Below are positions 1 to 7,221 of a stretch of 11,238 nucleotides of DNA, piece after piece. Position 1 is the stretch's first letter. Every line of letters starts with the position of its first letter. A program made the position numbers and the translations under genes. The stretch is from assembly GCA_937916345.1 (NCBI GenBank), contig CALFUE010000033.1, positions 1 through 11,238 of the forward strand. Reading direction: 5' to 3'. The notes beneath the pieces were generated by a model. It saw nothing but the letters and a program-made list of their open reading frames with translations. It ran no database searches and was not told where the DNA came from. The DNA is from an uncultured bacterium. Lineage in GTDB: Bacteria > Bacillota > Clostridia > Lachnospirales > Lachnospiraceae.

Positions 1-160
1 TAGCATCGATCTTTACCAAGCTGGGCTCCTGATTGGGATCGTAGGTTCCTATCTCATCGATAGAGCTTCCATTTCTCGCAACCCTTGCATCTGCCACTAC
101 CACACGGTAGATAGGCGCTCTCTTCTTTCCCAGTCTCTTTAATCTGATCTTTACTGCCAT
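1..160 (-). CDS. rpsP: 30S ribosomal protein S16, partial (C-terminus outside window)
   Basis: Small basic protein of the 30S ribosomal subunit, needed for assembly of the 16S rRNA 5' domain. About 53 residues are visible, starting MAVKIRLKRLGKKRAPIYRV and continuing with VVADARVARNGSSIDEIG and TYDPN, which is the classic S16 N-terminus. The rest of the gene (S16 is usually 80-90 residues) runs off the low-coordinate edge. The ATG at 158-160 has an AGGAGG ribosome binding site at 170-175 with 9 nt spacing. It lies 44 nt downstream of ffh on the same strand with no terminator between, so it is probably the third gene of a ylxM-ffh-rpsP operon, an order common in Firmicutes. The identification is very secure. 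Confidence 0.97.
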   Translation of the reverse strand, partial: MAVKIRLKRLGKKRAPIYRVVVADARVARNGSSIDEIGTYDPNQEPSLVKIDA

Positions 161-204
161 TTTTTCTTTCCTCCTAAAAATTGTTATTTATGATTTATGT
201 TAAA

Positions 205-1560
205 TCAGCCGAATAATCCGCCAAACAGACCTTTGGCTCCAAGGCGTCCCCGCTGCTTCATCATACCGGGCATTTTCTTCATCATCTTTTTCATCTCGTT
301 GAATTGCTTTACCAGGCGGTTCACCTCTGCGATGTCATTTCCCGAGCCCTTTGCTATCCTGGATTTACGGGAAGGATTCAATATGTCGGGATTGGCTCTC
401 TCCTCCTTTGTCATGGAGTGGATGATGGCCTCTATGCGGTCGAGCCTGCTCTCGTCTATATTGTCCGTGATGCCTGATAATTTCTGACCATTCAGCCCCG
501 GCATCATGGAGAGCATGGATGACACGCCTCCCATATTTCTCATCTGACTGATGGATTCCAGATAATCGTCAAAGGTGAATTCCGCCTTCTTGAATCTGCT
601 CTCCATGTCGGCCGCTTTTTCCTTGTCGAGGTTTGCGCCGGCCTTTTCTATCAGTGTGAGCACATCGCCCATACCGAGAATTCTAGATGCCATGCGGTCG
701 GGATAAAACTGCTCGAGGTCGGTGAGCTTTTCACCCATACCAACATATAATATGGGCTTTCCGGTCACTGCCCTTATGGATAGGGCTCCACCGCCTCTTG
801 TGTCACCGTCCAGCTTTGTCATGATGACACCGTCGATGCCTATCCCGGCATCAAAGGTCTCTGCCACCTTTACGGCGTCCTGACCTGTCATGGCGTCAAC
901 CACCAATATAGTCTCAGTGATATCGCAGCCGTTCTTTATCTCCTTAAGCTCCTCCATCATAGCGGTATCTATATGCAGACGCCCTGCCGTATCAAATATG
1001 ACCGTATCAAAGGATTTCTCTTTAGCGTATTCAAGAGCGCTCTTTGCTATTTCAGGGGGCTTTGCTCCCTCCTTAAAATAAATCTCTGCTCCAACCTTTT
1101 CGCCGTTTACTCTCAGCTGTTCCACAGCGGCCGGGCGATATATGTCCATGGCGACCAGCAGTGGATGTCTTCCCTTTGACTTGAAATTCCCGGCCAGCTT
1201 TGAGGCCGTTGTGGTCTTTCCTGATCCCTGGAGCCCTGTCATCATGATGACCGTGAGCTCTCCGGCGGGCTTGAACTGTATGCTTGCGCCTTCGCTCCCC
1301 ATCATGGCGGTCATCTCTTCATTTACGATCTTTATGACCATCTGAGCCGGGTTCAGGCCGTTCATAACATCGACTCCTACCGCCCTCTCCTGGACATTTT
1401 TAATAAAGTCCTTCACCACCTTGAAGTTGACATCCGCTTCGAGCAGAGCCAGTTTTACTTCCTTTGTGGCGTTCTTTACATCTTCCTCCGTCAGACGTCC
1501 TTTTTTCTTCAGCTTTGAAAAAATATTATTCAGTTTTTCGGAGAGGCTTTCAAATGCCAT
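205..1560 (-). CDS. ffh: Signal recognition particle protein Ffh (SRP54 GTPase)
   Basis: Cytosolic GTPase that binds SRP RNA and the signal sequences of nascent membrane and secreted proteins and delivers ribosomes to the receptor FtsY. The 451-residue length is typical. An N-terminal helical bundle (about 1-90) is followed by the G domain: P-loop GLQGSGKTT at 109-117, the SRP insertion-box motif DIYRPAA at 139-145, DTAGR at 190-194 and TKLDGD at 248-253. The methionine-rich M domain (about 300-435) carries the RNA-binding stretch SRKSRIAKGSG at 397-407, and the protein ends in a Met/Lys-rich and Gly/Phe-rich tail. The ATG at 1558-1560 directly abuts the TAG of ylxM, with GGAG in the end of ylxM as its ribosome binding site. 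This implies translational coupling with its usual SRP-linked partner. Confidence 0.99.
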   Translation of the reverse strand: MAFESLSEKLNNIFSKLKKKGRLTEEDVKNATKEVKLALLEADVNFKVVKDFIKNVQERAVGVDVMNGLNPAQMVIKIVNEEMTAMMGSEGASIQFKPAGELTVIMMTGLQGSGKTTTASKLAGNFKSKGRHPLLVAMDIYRPAAVEQLRVNGEKVGAEIYFKEGAKPPEIAKSALEYAKEKSFDTVIFDTAGRLHIDTAMMEELKEIKNGCDITETILVVDAMTGQDAVKVAETFDAGIGIDGVIMTKLDGDTRGGGALSIRAVTGKPILYVGMGEKLTDLEQFYPDRMASRILGMGDVLTLIEKAGANLDKEKAADMESRFKKAEFTFDDYLESISQMRNMGGVSSMLSMMPGLNGQKLSGITDNIDESRLDRIEAIIHSMTKEERANPDILNPSRKSRIAKGSGNDIAEVNRLVKQFNEMKKMMKKMPGMMKQRGRLGAKGLFGGLFG

Positions 1561-1896
1561 CTATATATTCTCCATAAGCCTGTCACACAGCTCTGAAATC
1601 TCTTTCATCTGCACATCGCCTGCCCTGCTCTCTGCGACGGTTTTTATCTCTGATACGAGTTCCTTTGAGGATAAATATTTCTCCAGCAGGTGGAGCTTTG
1701 ACTCGTACTTTTCCAGAGCTGCGGCGCAGCGTTTCTTTACGTCATGCACGCCCTGTCTGGTTATGCCGTACATCTCCGAGAGCTCGGAGAGTGACAGATC
1801 GTCCTCCACTATACTGCCAAGTATCTCTCTGCCGTGCTCCGGCAGCAGCTCGCCGTAGAAATCGTATAAATATCCTAATCGAATGTTTTTTTCCAT
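1561..1896 (-). CDS. ylxM: YlxM family helix-turn-helix protein (SRP-associated)
   Basis: Small protein of the UPF0122/YlxM (p13) family, whose genes sit next to ffh in many Firmicutes. Relatives fold like sigma-factor region 4, and some have been reported to affect SRP function. The protein has 111 residues from the chosen ATG at 1894-1896 and begins MEKNIRLGYLYDFYGELLPE, close to the family's usual N-terminus. The helix-turn-helix is about residues 34-60 and includes LSELSEMYGITRQGVHDVKK. An in-frame TTG twelve bases upstream (1906-1908) would add four residues. The ATG is preferred because it has GGA at a sensible distance and because the predicted transcription start lies only about 14 nt upstream, leaving no room to serve the TTG. 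It is the first gene of the operon. Confidence 0.93.
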   Translation of the reverse strand: MEKNIRLGYLYDFYGELLPEHGREILGSIVEDDLSLSELSEMYGITRQGVHDVKKRCAAALEKYESKLHLLEKYLSSKELVSEIKTVAESRAGDVQMKEISELCDRLMENI

Positions 1897-1917
1897 GGTT
1901 GTTTCCAAACGAAATGT

Positions 1918-1946
1918 ATATTAACACTGCCCGCAGCGGCTGTCAA
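1918..1946 (-). promoter_or_regulatory. Predicted housekeeping sigma promoter for ylxM-ffh-rpsP
   Basis: Read on the minus strand, a perfect TTGACA (-35) at 1941-1946 is followed by a 17-nt spacer and TAATAT (-10, one mismatch to TATAAT) at 1918-1923. Transcription should start near 1910-1912, about 14-16 nt before the ylxM ATG, so the mRNA leader is very short. It lies exactly where the operon needs a promoter. The match to the vegetative sigma consensus is seen directly; activity is inferred. Confidence 0.85.
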
Positions 1947-2117
1947 GTATTTTTTCTTGTCAGTCAGGCACTGCCTTTGTCCCCCTGCGTCGCATTCAAA
2001 CACCTCTACGGCTCACACAGGTTCTTTTGTTCGCGTCACGGTGCCGCACGACTTGACTGGCTGCAGTCGCCTGCAATATTTGCCTGTTATATCACGGCGG
2101 TAAATGTATGGATTTCC
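1947..2117. other. Intergenic spacer between rfbB and the ylxM promoter
   Basis: About 170 nt lie between the rfbB stop and the ylxM -35 box. No protein gene, tRNA or recognisable SRP RNA is seen. Small inverted repeats are present: GACTG-GCTG-CAGTC near 2055-2068, GCAA-TAT-TTGC near 2073-2083, and GTGC-C-GCAC near 2041-2049. None is followed by a T-tract on the minus strand, so I do not call a terminator for the upstream operon. The density of small palindromes would suit a structured RNA or a dispersed intergenic repeat, but this is not shown by the sequence alone. Confidence 0.4.
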
Positions 2118-3203
2118 TTAGAGCTTCCCACCGTACATCTGCTCGTAGTAAGCCTGATACATACCGCTCGTGACTCTCTCCATCCAATCCTGATTTTCAA
2201 AATACCAGATGATAGTCTTGCGGATACCATCCACAAATTTCGTCTTCGGCTCCCAGCCCAGATCCTTTCGTATCTTGTCCGCTCCGATGGCATATCTCCT
2301 GTCATGACCAAGCCTGTCATCCACATAGGTGATCAGATCATATGAGAGATTCGCCCTCCTTGGATCCGCCTCCGGAAGCAGCTCTTTTAACACATCGATT
2401 ATGGTGCGCACTATCTCGATATTCTGCTTCTCATTGTTGCCGCCGATATTGTATGTTTCAAAAAGCTTTGCCTCGTTGATGACATGATTTATTGCGGAAA
2501 CATGATCCTCCACATAAAGCCAGTCCCTGACATTTTTTCCGTCCCCGTACACCGGCAGAGGCTTTCCCTCCAACGCGTTATGTATCATCAGCGGGATCAG
2601 CTTTTCAGGAAACTGATAAGGCCCGTAATTATTAGAGCAGTTCGTGATATTTGCCGGGAAACCATAGGTATCCATATAGGCCTTCACTATCAGGTCTGAA
2701 GACGCCTTGCTGGCCGAATAAGGACTGTGGGGCGCGTAGGGAGTGTCCTCGTAGAAGTATCCTCCTTCCTCCGGAAGAGAACCGTAGACCTCATCCGTAG
2801 ACACATGCAGGAATTTTTTGCCGGGTATGAATTTGCCATTGGAAAGTCTCCAGGCTCCCATGGCCGCATTGAGCATATTAGTAGTCCCCAGTACATTTGT
2901 CCGGACGAAACAGTCCGGATCCTTTATGGAGCGATCCACATGAGACTCCGCAGCGAAATGCACGACCACATCGACATCATTTTTGTCGAAAAGCTTTTCG
3001 ATGACCTTTCTGTCCGTAATGTCAGCCTTTACGAATTTGTAATTCGGCAATCCCGCCACTGCCTCGAGATTAGACAAATTACCCGCATAAGTGAGCGCGT
3101 CAACATTTATTATCTTTATCGCGTCCTGATAACGATCAAACATATAATGTATAAAATTCGAGCCGATAAACCCTGCTCCACCTGTTACCAGATAAGTTCT
3201 CAT
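2118..3203 (-). CDS. rfbB: dTDP-glucose 4,6-dehydratase
   Basis: Cytosolic NAD-dependent enzyme of the extended short-chain dehydrogenase family. It converts dTDP-glucose to dTDP-4-keto-6-deoxyglucose, an intermediate for dTDP-rhamnose and other deoxysugars of surface polysaccharides. The 361-residue length is typical. The N-terminal nucleotide-binding motif TGGAGFIGSN is at 7-16, the catalytic Thr-Asp-Glu lies in HVSTDEVYG (136-138), and the YxxxK pair is Tyr162/Lys166 in PYSASK. Substrate-binding features include NNYGPYQFPEKLIP (191-204) and the DGKNVRDWLYVEDH region (221-234). The ATG at 3201-3203 is 3 nt downstream of the HPr stop, with GGGGGAG overlapping that stop as ribosome binding site. 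The usual partners rfbA, rfbC and rfbD are not in the window. It is the last gene of the long run. The RfbB call is firm, although related NDP-sugar dehydratases cannot be fully excluded. Confidence 0.95.
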   Translation of the reverse strand: MRTYLVTGGAGFIGSNFIHYMFDRYQDAIKIINVDALTYAGNLSNLEAVAGLPNYKFVKADITDRKVIEKLFDKNDVDVVVHFAAESHVDRSIKDPDCFVRTNVLGTTNMLNAAMGAWRLSNGKFIPGKKFLHVSTDEVYGSLPEEGGYFYEDTPYAPHSPYSASKASSDLIVKAYMDTYGFPANITNCSNNYGPYQFPEKLIPLMIHNALEGKPLPVYGDGKNVRDWLYVEDHVSAINHVINEAKLFETYNIGGNNEKQNIEIVRTIIDVLKELLPEADPRRANLSYDLITYVDDRLGHDRRYAIGADKIRKDLGWEPKTKFVDGIRKTIIWYFENQDWMERVTSGMYQAYYEQMYGGKL

Positions 3204-3206
3204 TAA

Positions 3207-3470
3207 TTACTCCCCCAATCCGTTTTCTATCAAATCCGAGATGACACGCATAGCTTCCTCTTCGTCATCTCCCTCGCAATACAGCTCTATCTCGTCCCCG
3301 TTCTTTACCTGGGCGCCGAGCACGCTCAAAACACTCTTAGCATTAACAAGACTGTTTCCATGCTTAAATGTGATCCGCGATGAAAAGGCTGACGCAGTAT
3401 TGCACAAAACACCGGCCGGTCTTAAATGCAGTCCTGTCAGATTGTCGATCTTTAATTCACGCTGGACCAT
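3207..3470 (-). CDS. ptsH: HPr-family phosphocarrier protein
   Basis: Small PTS phosphocarrier. In the family, His15 accepts phosphate from enzyme I and passes it to sugar-specific EIIA proteins, while Ser46 phosphorylation by HPr kinase makes the corepressor form for CcpA. The 87-residue product aligns with Bacillus HPr without gaps through both sites: His15 in GLHLRPAG and Ser46 in VNAKSVLSVL. Arg17 is kept, but the usual Ala16 is Leu. It ends NGLGE, like many HPr proteins. The ATG at 3468-3470 is chosen over an upstream in-frame start at 3515 because AAGGAGG sits 7 nt before it and because the extra 15 residues have no counterpart in HPr. It lies 41 nt after glmM and 3 nt before rfbB. Whether it is the main HPr or a Crh/HPr-like paralogue cannot be decided here, but retention of His15 argues for phosphotransfer ability. 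Confidence 0.9.
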   Translation of the reverse strand: MVQRELKIDNLTGLHLRPAGVLCNTASAFSSRITFKHGNSLVNAKSVLSVLGAQVKNGDEIELYCEGDDEEEAMRVISDLIENGLGE

Positions 3471-3477
3471 AATCCTT

Positions 3478-3484
3478 CCTCCTT
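3478..3484 (-). promoter_or_regulatory. Ribosome binding site deciding the HPr start
   Basis: AAGGAGG on the minus strand with 7 nt to the ATG at 3470. It selects this start over the longer reading frame beginning at 3515, which would overlap the glmM stop. Confidence 0.85.
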
Positions 3485-3511
3485 CCTTAAAATATTCAAG
3501 TCCGCTCGCCG

Positions 3512-4861
3512 TCAAACGATAGTATTTCTGATCAATTCAGCGAGCTCTGCAGCTCTTTTTTCTATCAGAGCCTGATCTTTCCCCTCGATCATGACTCTGA
3601 CTAAAGGTTCGGTGCCCGAGGGTCTGATCAGGACTCTGCCCTCGCCGCCGAATTCCTGTTCCAGTTTTTCTATAGCATCCTTTATAACAGGATATTCCAT
3701 ATAATTATATTTCCGGTGTTCAGGTACCTTTGCATTTACAAGTGCCTGCGGATACACATCCATGATCGCAGCAAGCTCTGATAATTTTTTTCCTGTGTCC
3801 ACCATCACCTCTAACAGGTGAAGTGCCGATAGCAGACCGTCTCCGGTAGTATTCTCATCCAGAAATATGATATGCCCGCTCTGCTCACCGCCTAAATTAT
3901 AACCGTTTTTTTTCATTTCTTCAAGAACATATCTGTCACCGACTTTTGTCCTGACCTCCTTTAAGGAATTTTTTTCGCACATCAGCGTAAATCCCAGATT
4001 GGACATCACGGTGACCACCACCGTGTCTTTTTTTAATTTGCCCTTTGATTTCATATAGTCGGCACAGATCGACAGCAGCTTATCTCCGTCCACTAACACG
4101 CCATTCTCATCCACCGCCAGGAGCCTGTCCGCATCCCCGTCAAAAGCGAGACCCAGATCTGCCTTCTCATAAACCACTCTGGCCATCAACTCGTCCATGT
4201 GGGTAGAGCCACAGTTGGCGTTGATATTTGTTCCGTCAGGATCCACATGTATAGGGATAAGGTTTGCCCCCAGGCTCTCCAGCGTCTTTACGGAGGTGTA
4301 ATGGGACGCTCCCTCGGCACAGTCAGCCACAATCTTTAGGCCGGACAGATCGATTGGCATGGCTTTTTTCATGTAATCCACATACTCGTCTCTCATGTCG
4401 AAACAATATTCCACCTGTCCTATATTTGATCCGGCAGGAAGCTCGACACCACTCATATCAGATCTGATCAGTGCCTCGATCTCGTCCTCCATCTCGTCCG
4501 GAAGCTTAAAGCCCTCTCCGTCGAAAAACTTGATGCCGTTAAATTCCATGGGGTTGTGGGAGGCAGAGATCACCACTCCCGCGTCGACACTGTGTGTCCT
4601 GGTGAGATATGCCACTGCAGGCGTCGGAACCACTCCGACATATACAGCATCCGCCCCCACGGAGCATATCCCGGCTATCAGCGCGGATGAAAGCATCCCT
4701 CTAGATATCCTGGTATCGGTTCCCACTATGATAGCGGGTCTGTGATTTCTTTTTTTTGTGATGACATGAGCGCCCGCTGCGCCAAGCTTCATCGCAAGAT
4801 CTATTGACAGTTCTTTTCCGGCTATTCCTCTCACGCCGTCAGTCCCAAACATTCTGGCCAA
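3512..4861 (-). CDS. glmM: Phosphoglucosamine mutase
   Basis: Cytosolic alpha-D-phosphohexomutase that interconverts glucosamine-6-phosphate and glucosamine-1-phosphate, feeding UDP-GlcNAc and peptidoglycan synthesis. The 449-residue length is typical. It begins MARMFGTDGVRG. The active-site phosphoserine is Ser101 in SASHNPMEFNGIKFF, the metal-binding loop is DGDADR (241-246), the sugar-binding loop is GGEQSGH (324-330), and the phosphate-binding loop is RPSGTEP (413-419). The start is a TTG at 4859-4861 with GGAGGG 8 nt upstream; the nearby ATG at 4852 would sit too far from that site and lose the conserved MAR. It follows cdaR by 20 nt. In B. subtilis and Lactococcus GlmM binds CdaA and lowers c-di-AMP synthesis, and this cdaA-cdaR-glmM order is conserved. 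Confidence 0.98.
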   Translation of the reverse strand: MARMFGTDGVRGIAGKELSIDLAMKLGAAGAHVITKKRNHRPAIIVGTDTRISRGMLSSALIAGICSVGADAVYVGVVPTPAVAYLTRTHSVDAGVVISASHNPMEFNGIKFFDGEGFKLPDEMEDEIEALIRSDMSGVELPAGSNIGQVEYCFDMRDEYVDYMKKAMPIDLSGLKIVADCAEGASHYTSVKTLESLGANLIPIHVDPDGTNINANCGSTHMDELMARVVYEKADLGLAFDGDADRLLAVDENGVLVDGDKLLSICADYMKSKGKLKKDTVVVTVMSNLGFTLMCEKNSLKEVRTKVGDRYVLEEMKKNGYNLGGEQSGHIIFLDENTTGDGLLSALHLLEVMVDTGKKLSELAAIMDVYPQALVNAKVPEHRKYNYMEYPVIKDAIEKLEQEFGGEGRVLIRPSGTEPLVRVMIEGKDQALIEKRAAELAELIRNTIV

Positions 4862-4869
4862 ATTTTTAT

Positions 4870-4875
4870 CCCTCC
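4870..4875 (-). promoter_or_regulatory. Ribosome binding site supporting the TTG start of glmM
   Basis: GGAGGG on the minus strand, 8 nt before the TTG at 4859-4861 and 17 nt before the next possible start, an ATG at 4852. The spacing supports TTG initiation. Confidence 0.8.
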
Positions 4876-4881
4876 GGTATT

Positions 4882-6342
4882 TTATTCCGTAATCTCTTCT
4901 CCGGCCTCATCCGTTGAACCGGTATTGTCACCCGGAGAATCCGTCTGATCTGCTGCCCCGGAAATATCGTCTGAAGCTCCGTCTGACGATCCGTCTGATA
5001 TCTCCCCTTCGCCCGCCTGTTCTTCACCGGCAGACTCCTCAGCATTATTATATGTGTCGCTGCCCGACTCATCAGCAGTCTCGCTGTCATAAGACTCACC
5101 CTTCCTCGTCAGTGTCACACTCATATAAATATTATCATAAGATATGCCCGTAGACAGATCCAGTGATACCTTTCCCCTGTTCTCACCAGGCTGGAATCCC
5201 GTGGCGTCTATCGTTCCCGTCAGCGTAGATGAGGTAACCTTTTCTATATCGCTCTCCAGTCCGCTGATGTTCACCTGAGCCGAGGTCTCTCTGATAGAGG
5301 CGTCATAACCTTCAGGCACGTTAAGCACAGTGATGTTTGAGACATAAAGAGTTAATGCCTTTGATGCCTCCTCTACTATATTGGCATTCAGTGTGACCTT
5401 GCTGTCACCCGAAACCACCACTCCGCCTGGCAGATATTCCGCCACATCCACGGTGGTGGTTACATCGCCTCTTGCACTGCTGATATCCAGCGCCGATGCA
5501 GGAATGTTTATGCTGGTGATAGAATTCAATGCCTGGCTCTTTCCCTTCACGGTCACGGTCTGGGGTGAAACACTGATCTCTCTCAGATTATAACCGCTTG
5601 CAGGCTCTCCCGTATAGCCGCATACAATCCCGACATCCTTTGTGTCGAGGACAGTCAGACTCACGGTAACCGTACTGACATTATAGCTGATATTTCCGGA
5701 ATCAACCACATCACCATCGGCATTGTATGCTATAGGAAGACATGCCACCGTGACATCAGAGGTGACTCCCGTCACATCCACAACCGCATATATATGATCT
5801 ATCTCTGTGACCACTGCCTTCGGTCCCGATACGGTCACCAGGTTAGGCGTGGCAGTCAGAGTCCCCAGCTCCTTTCCGTCGCCCAAAGTCCCAGCTATCT
5901 GGGGGCTTACGATAAACTGGCTCTTCTGGAGATCATCTACCGACAGCTGGATCTTTTTGGCGTAACCTGACACAGCCACCTGCGTCGAGTACCTGAGGGC
6001 AGTGATCTCCACCGGAACCGTGGCAATATCACTGTCCGCAACCAGCTCGGTATTTTTCAGGTCAGCCACTACACGAAAATCCGTGCTGGAGAGCTGATCC
6101 ATGTATGATCTCTTTGCGGTGACATCAAAGGAGATAGTGTTTGAACCGTCCGCCAGCTCATAATAGATCCCCTGATCCGACAGATAGGAAGCATTCTCCA
6201 TGGTAACTGAGCTGGTAAATCTCCGTGTCATTTTCGGATCGTCCGTATTCACGACCAAAAGCCACAGAGCGATGGCAAAAACCATGGCTAAAAGCTTCAG
6301 ACCGATATTTTGTGTCAGCTTACTTAGCAGCTTTTTTAGCAC
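4882..6342 (-). CDS. cdaR: CdaR, YbbR-domain regulator of diadenylate cyclase CdaA
   Basis: Membrane-anchored protein with extracytoplasmic YbbR domains that modulates CdaA. It has 486 residues. A short basic N-terminus precedes one membrane segment at about 13-32 (IGLKLLAMVFAIALWLLVVN). Roughly four YbbR-like beta-rich repeats follow at about 42-130, 140-232, 235-325 and 330-413, each with recurring patterns such as VTVSGP and VTVKGK. The final 70 residues (about 417-486) form a low-complexity tail rich in Ser, Gly, Asp and Glu, with almost no hydrophobic residues. That tail is an addition to the core YbbR architecture. The GTG start at 6340-6342 has GAGGAGGG 6 nt upstream, and the gene overlaps the end of cdaA by 23 nt, suggesting translational coupling. 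Assignment rests on the domain pattern and the conserved cdaA-cdaR-glmM order. Confidence 0.95.
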   Translation of the reverse strand: MLKKLLSKLTQNIGLKLLAMVFAIALWLLVVNTDDPKMTRRFTSSVTMENASYLSDQGIYYELADGSNTISFDVTAKRSYMDQLSSTDFRVVADLKNTELVADSDIATVPVEITALRYSTQVAVSGYAKKIQLSVDDLQKSQFIVSPQIAGTLGDGKELGTLTATPNLVTVSGPKAVVTEIDHIYAVVDVTGVTSDVTVACLPIAYNADGDVVDSGNISYNVSTVTVSLTVLDTKDVGIVCGYTGEPASGYNLREISVSPQTVTVKGKSQALNSITSINIPASALDISSARGDVTTTVDVAEYLPGGVVVSGDSKVTLNANIVEEASKALTLYVSNITVLNVPEGYDASIRETSAQVNISGLESDIEKVTSSTLTGTIDATGFQPGENRGKVSLDLSTGISYDNIYMSVTLTRKGESYDSETADESGSDTYNNAEESAGEEQAGEGEISDGSSDGASDDISGAADQTDSPGDNTGSTDEAGEEITE

Positions 6343-7210
6343 GGTTTACCCTCCTCTTTAGTCTGTCAATGGTTCGCAGCTTCTCTCCGGTCAGCTGGGT
6401 CTTTTGTAATATCACTCTCAGCTCATCCTCCCTGACATCTCTGTCCAGATAACCGTCGATCGCCACAGACACCTTTCCGGTCTCCTCTGAGACTACTATC
6501 GTGGTGCTGTCTGTGGTCTCGCTCATTCCCACTGCCGCCCTGTGACGGGTACCGAGCTCCTTGTCGAGATCGAGATTGTCCGACATAGGCAGATAGCAGG
6601 TGGCAGACATGACCCTGTCACCTATCACGATGACCGCCCCGTCGTGGAGCGGTGTGTTTTTTTCGAATATGTTGATGAAAAGCTGTGAAGAAACCACGGC
6701 GTCCACATCAATACCTGTCCTGATCCACTCTGTGAGCGCCTCATCCTTTGCCACCACGATCAGCGCACCGGTCTTGACCTTTGACATCTCGTAGGTAGCC
6801 TTTACTATCTCGTTTATCGTCCTGTCGGAAAAGCGCTCTACTTCCTTGGTATCGCCGATCCTGAAGAGATTCACGAAGAAATTCTGCTTCCCCAGGCGGT
6901 CGAGGGCGCGCCTCAGCTCAGGCTGGAAGATAACGACCAGAGCGATGATACCTACATTTATGGCTTTTTCCGCAAGCCATAATATGGTATTCATACGAAA
7001 GACCGCAGCGATAGCCACAAACACAAGCAAAATGCCTATTCCCCTGATGAGGCTGTAGGCTTTTGTGGTCTTTATCCAAACCAGAACATTATAGATCAAC
7101 ACAGCGATTATTATTATCTCGACGATATCCACCGCGTTGATATTCGGAATGGTAAAAGAGAACATGTATTTATCAAAGAAATTTTGAAAAAAAGATATGA
7201 TGCTGTCCAT
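6320..7210 (-). CDS. cdaA: Membrane diadenylate cyclase CdaA (c-di-AMP synthase)
   Basis: Makes cyclic di-AMP from two ATP. This second messenger controls potassium and osmolyte transport and cell-wall homeostasis in Firmicutes. The 296-residue protein has three predicted N-terminal membrane helices (about 26-46, 54-71 and 76-95), a linker with QPELRRALDRLG, and a DisA_N cyclase domain (about 120-255). Both catalytic motifs are intact: DGA at 190-192 in PLHDGAVIVIGD and the RHR motif at 222-224 in GTRHRAAVG. The C-terminus is basic (KRRVNRAKKAAK). The ATG at 7208-7210 is 11 nt after the preceding stop and has only a weak GAGG-type ribosome binding site, so translation may depend on coupling with the upstream membrane gene. 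It is followed directly by its regulator cdaR and by glmM. Confidence 0.98.
   Translation of the reverse strand: MDSIISFFQNFFDKYMFSFTIPNINAVDIVEIIIIAVLIYNVLVWIKTTKAYSLIRGIGILLVFVAIAAVFRMNTILWLAEKAINVGIIALVVIFQPELRRALDRLGKQNFFVNLFRIGDTKEVERFSDRTINEIVKATYEMSKVKTGALIVVAKDEALTEWIRTGIDVDAVVSSQLFINIFEKNTPLHDGAVIVIGDRVMSATCYLPMSDNLDLDKELGTRHRAAVGMSETTDSTTIVVSEETGKVSVAIDGYLDRDVREDELRVILQKTQLTGEKLRTIDRLKRRVNRAKKAAK
6349..6356 (-). promoter_or_regulatory. Ribosome binding site for the GTG start of cdaR
   Basis: GAGGAGGG on the minus strand, 6 nt before GTG at 6340-6342 and lying inside the cdaA coding region. It fixes the cdaR start and the 23-nt gene overlap. Confidence 0.82.
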
Positions 7211-7221
7211 ATATCGAAAAA

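Noticed and set aside
1914..1965. Possible plus-strand terminator: short GC stem followed by a run of T near 1951-1956
   Set aside because: The stem is only three GC pairs with a bulge, no plus-strand gene precedes it, and the bases are better explained as the ylxM promoter and its upstream A-tract.
1960..2117. Intrinsic terminator for the recD2-rfbB run
   Set aside because: The small hairpins on the minus strand are not followed by a T-tract, so no intrinsic terminator can be supported.
1960..2117. tRNA or SRP RNA gene in the spacer
   Set aside because: No TpsiC-type GGTTCGA box in a plausible cloverleaf and no SRP RNA tetraloop/internal-loop core sequence was found.
1665..2345. Plus-strand open frame of 226 codons across ylxM, the spacer and the end of rfbB
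   Set aside because: It runs antisense to two well-identified genes, has no clear ribosome binding site or recognisable domain, and its middle is Cys/His-rich noise typical of a chance frame.
3471..3515. Longer HPr start at 3515 adding 15 residues
   Set aside because: It overlaps the glmM stop, lacks a ribosome binding site at that position, and the extra residues encode the purine-rich Shine-Dalgarno region itself.
4395..4745. Plus-strand open frame of 116 codons inside glmM
   Set aside because: Antisense shadow of a conserved enzyme gene, Ser/Ile/Thr-rich with no start signal.
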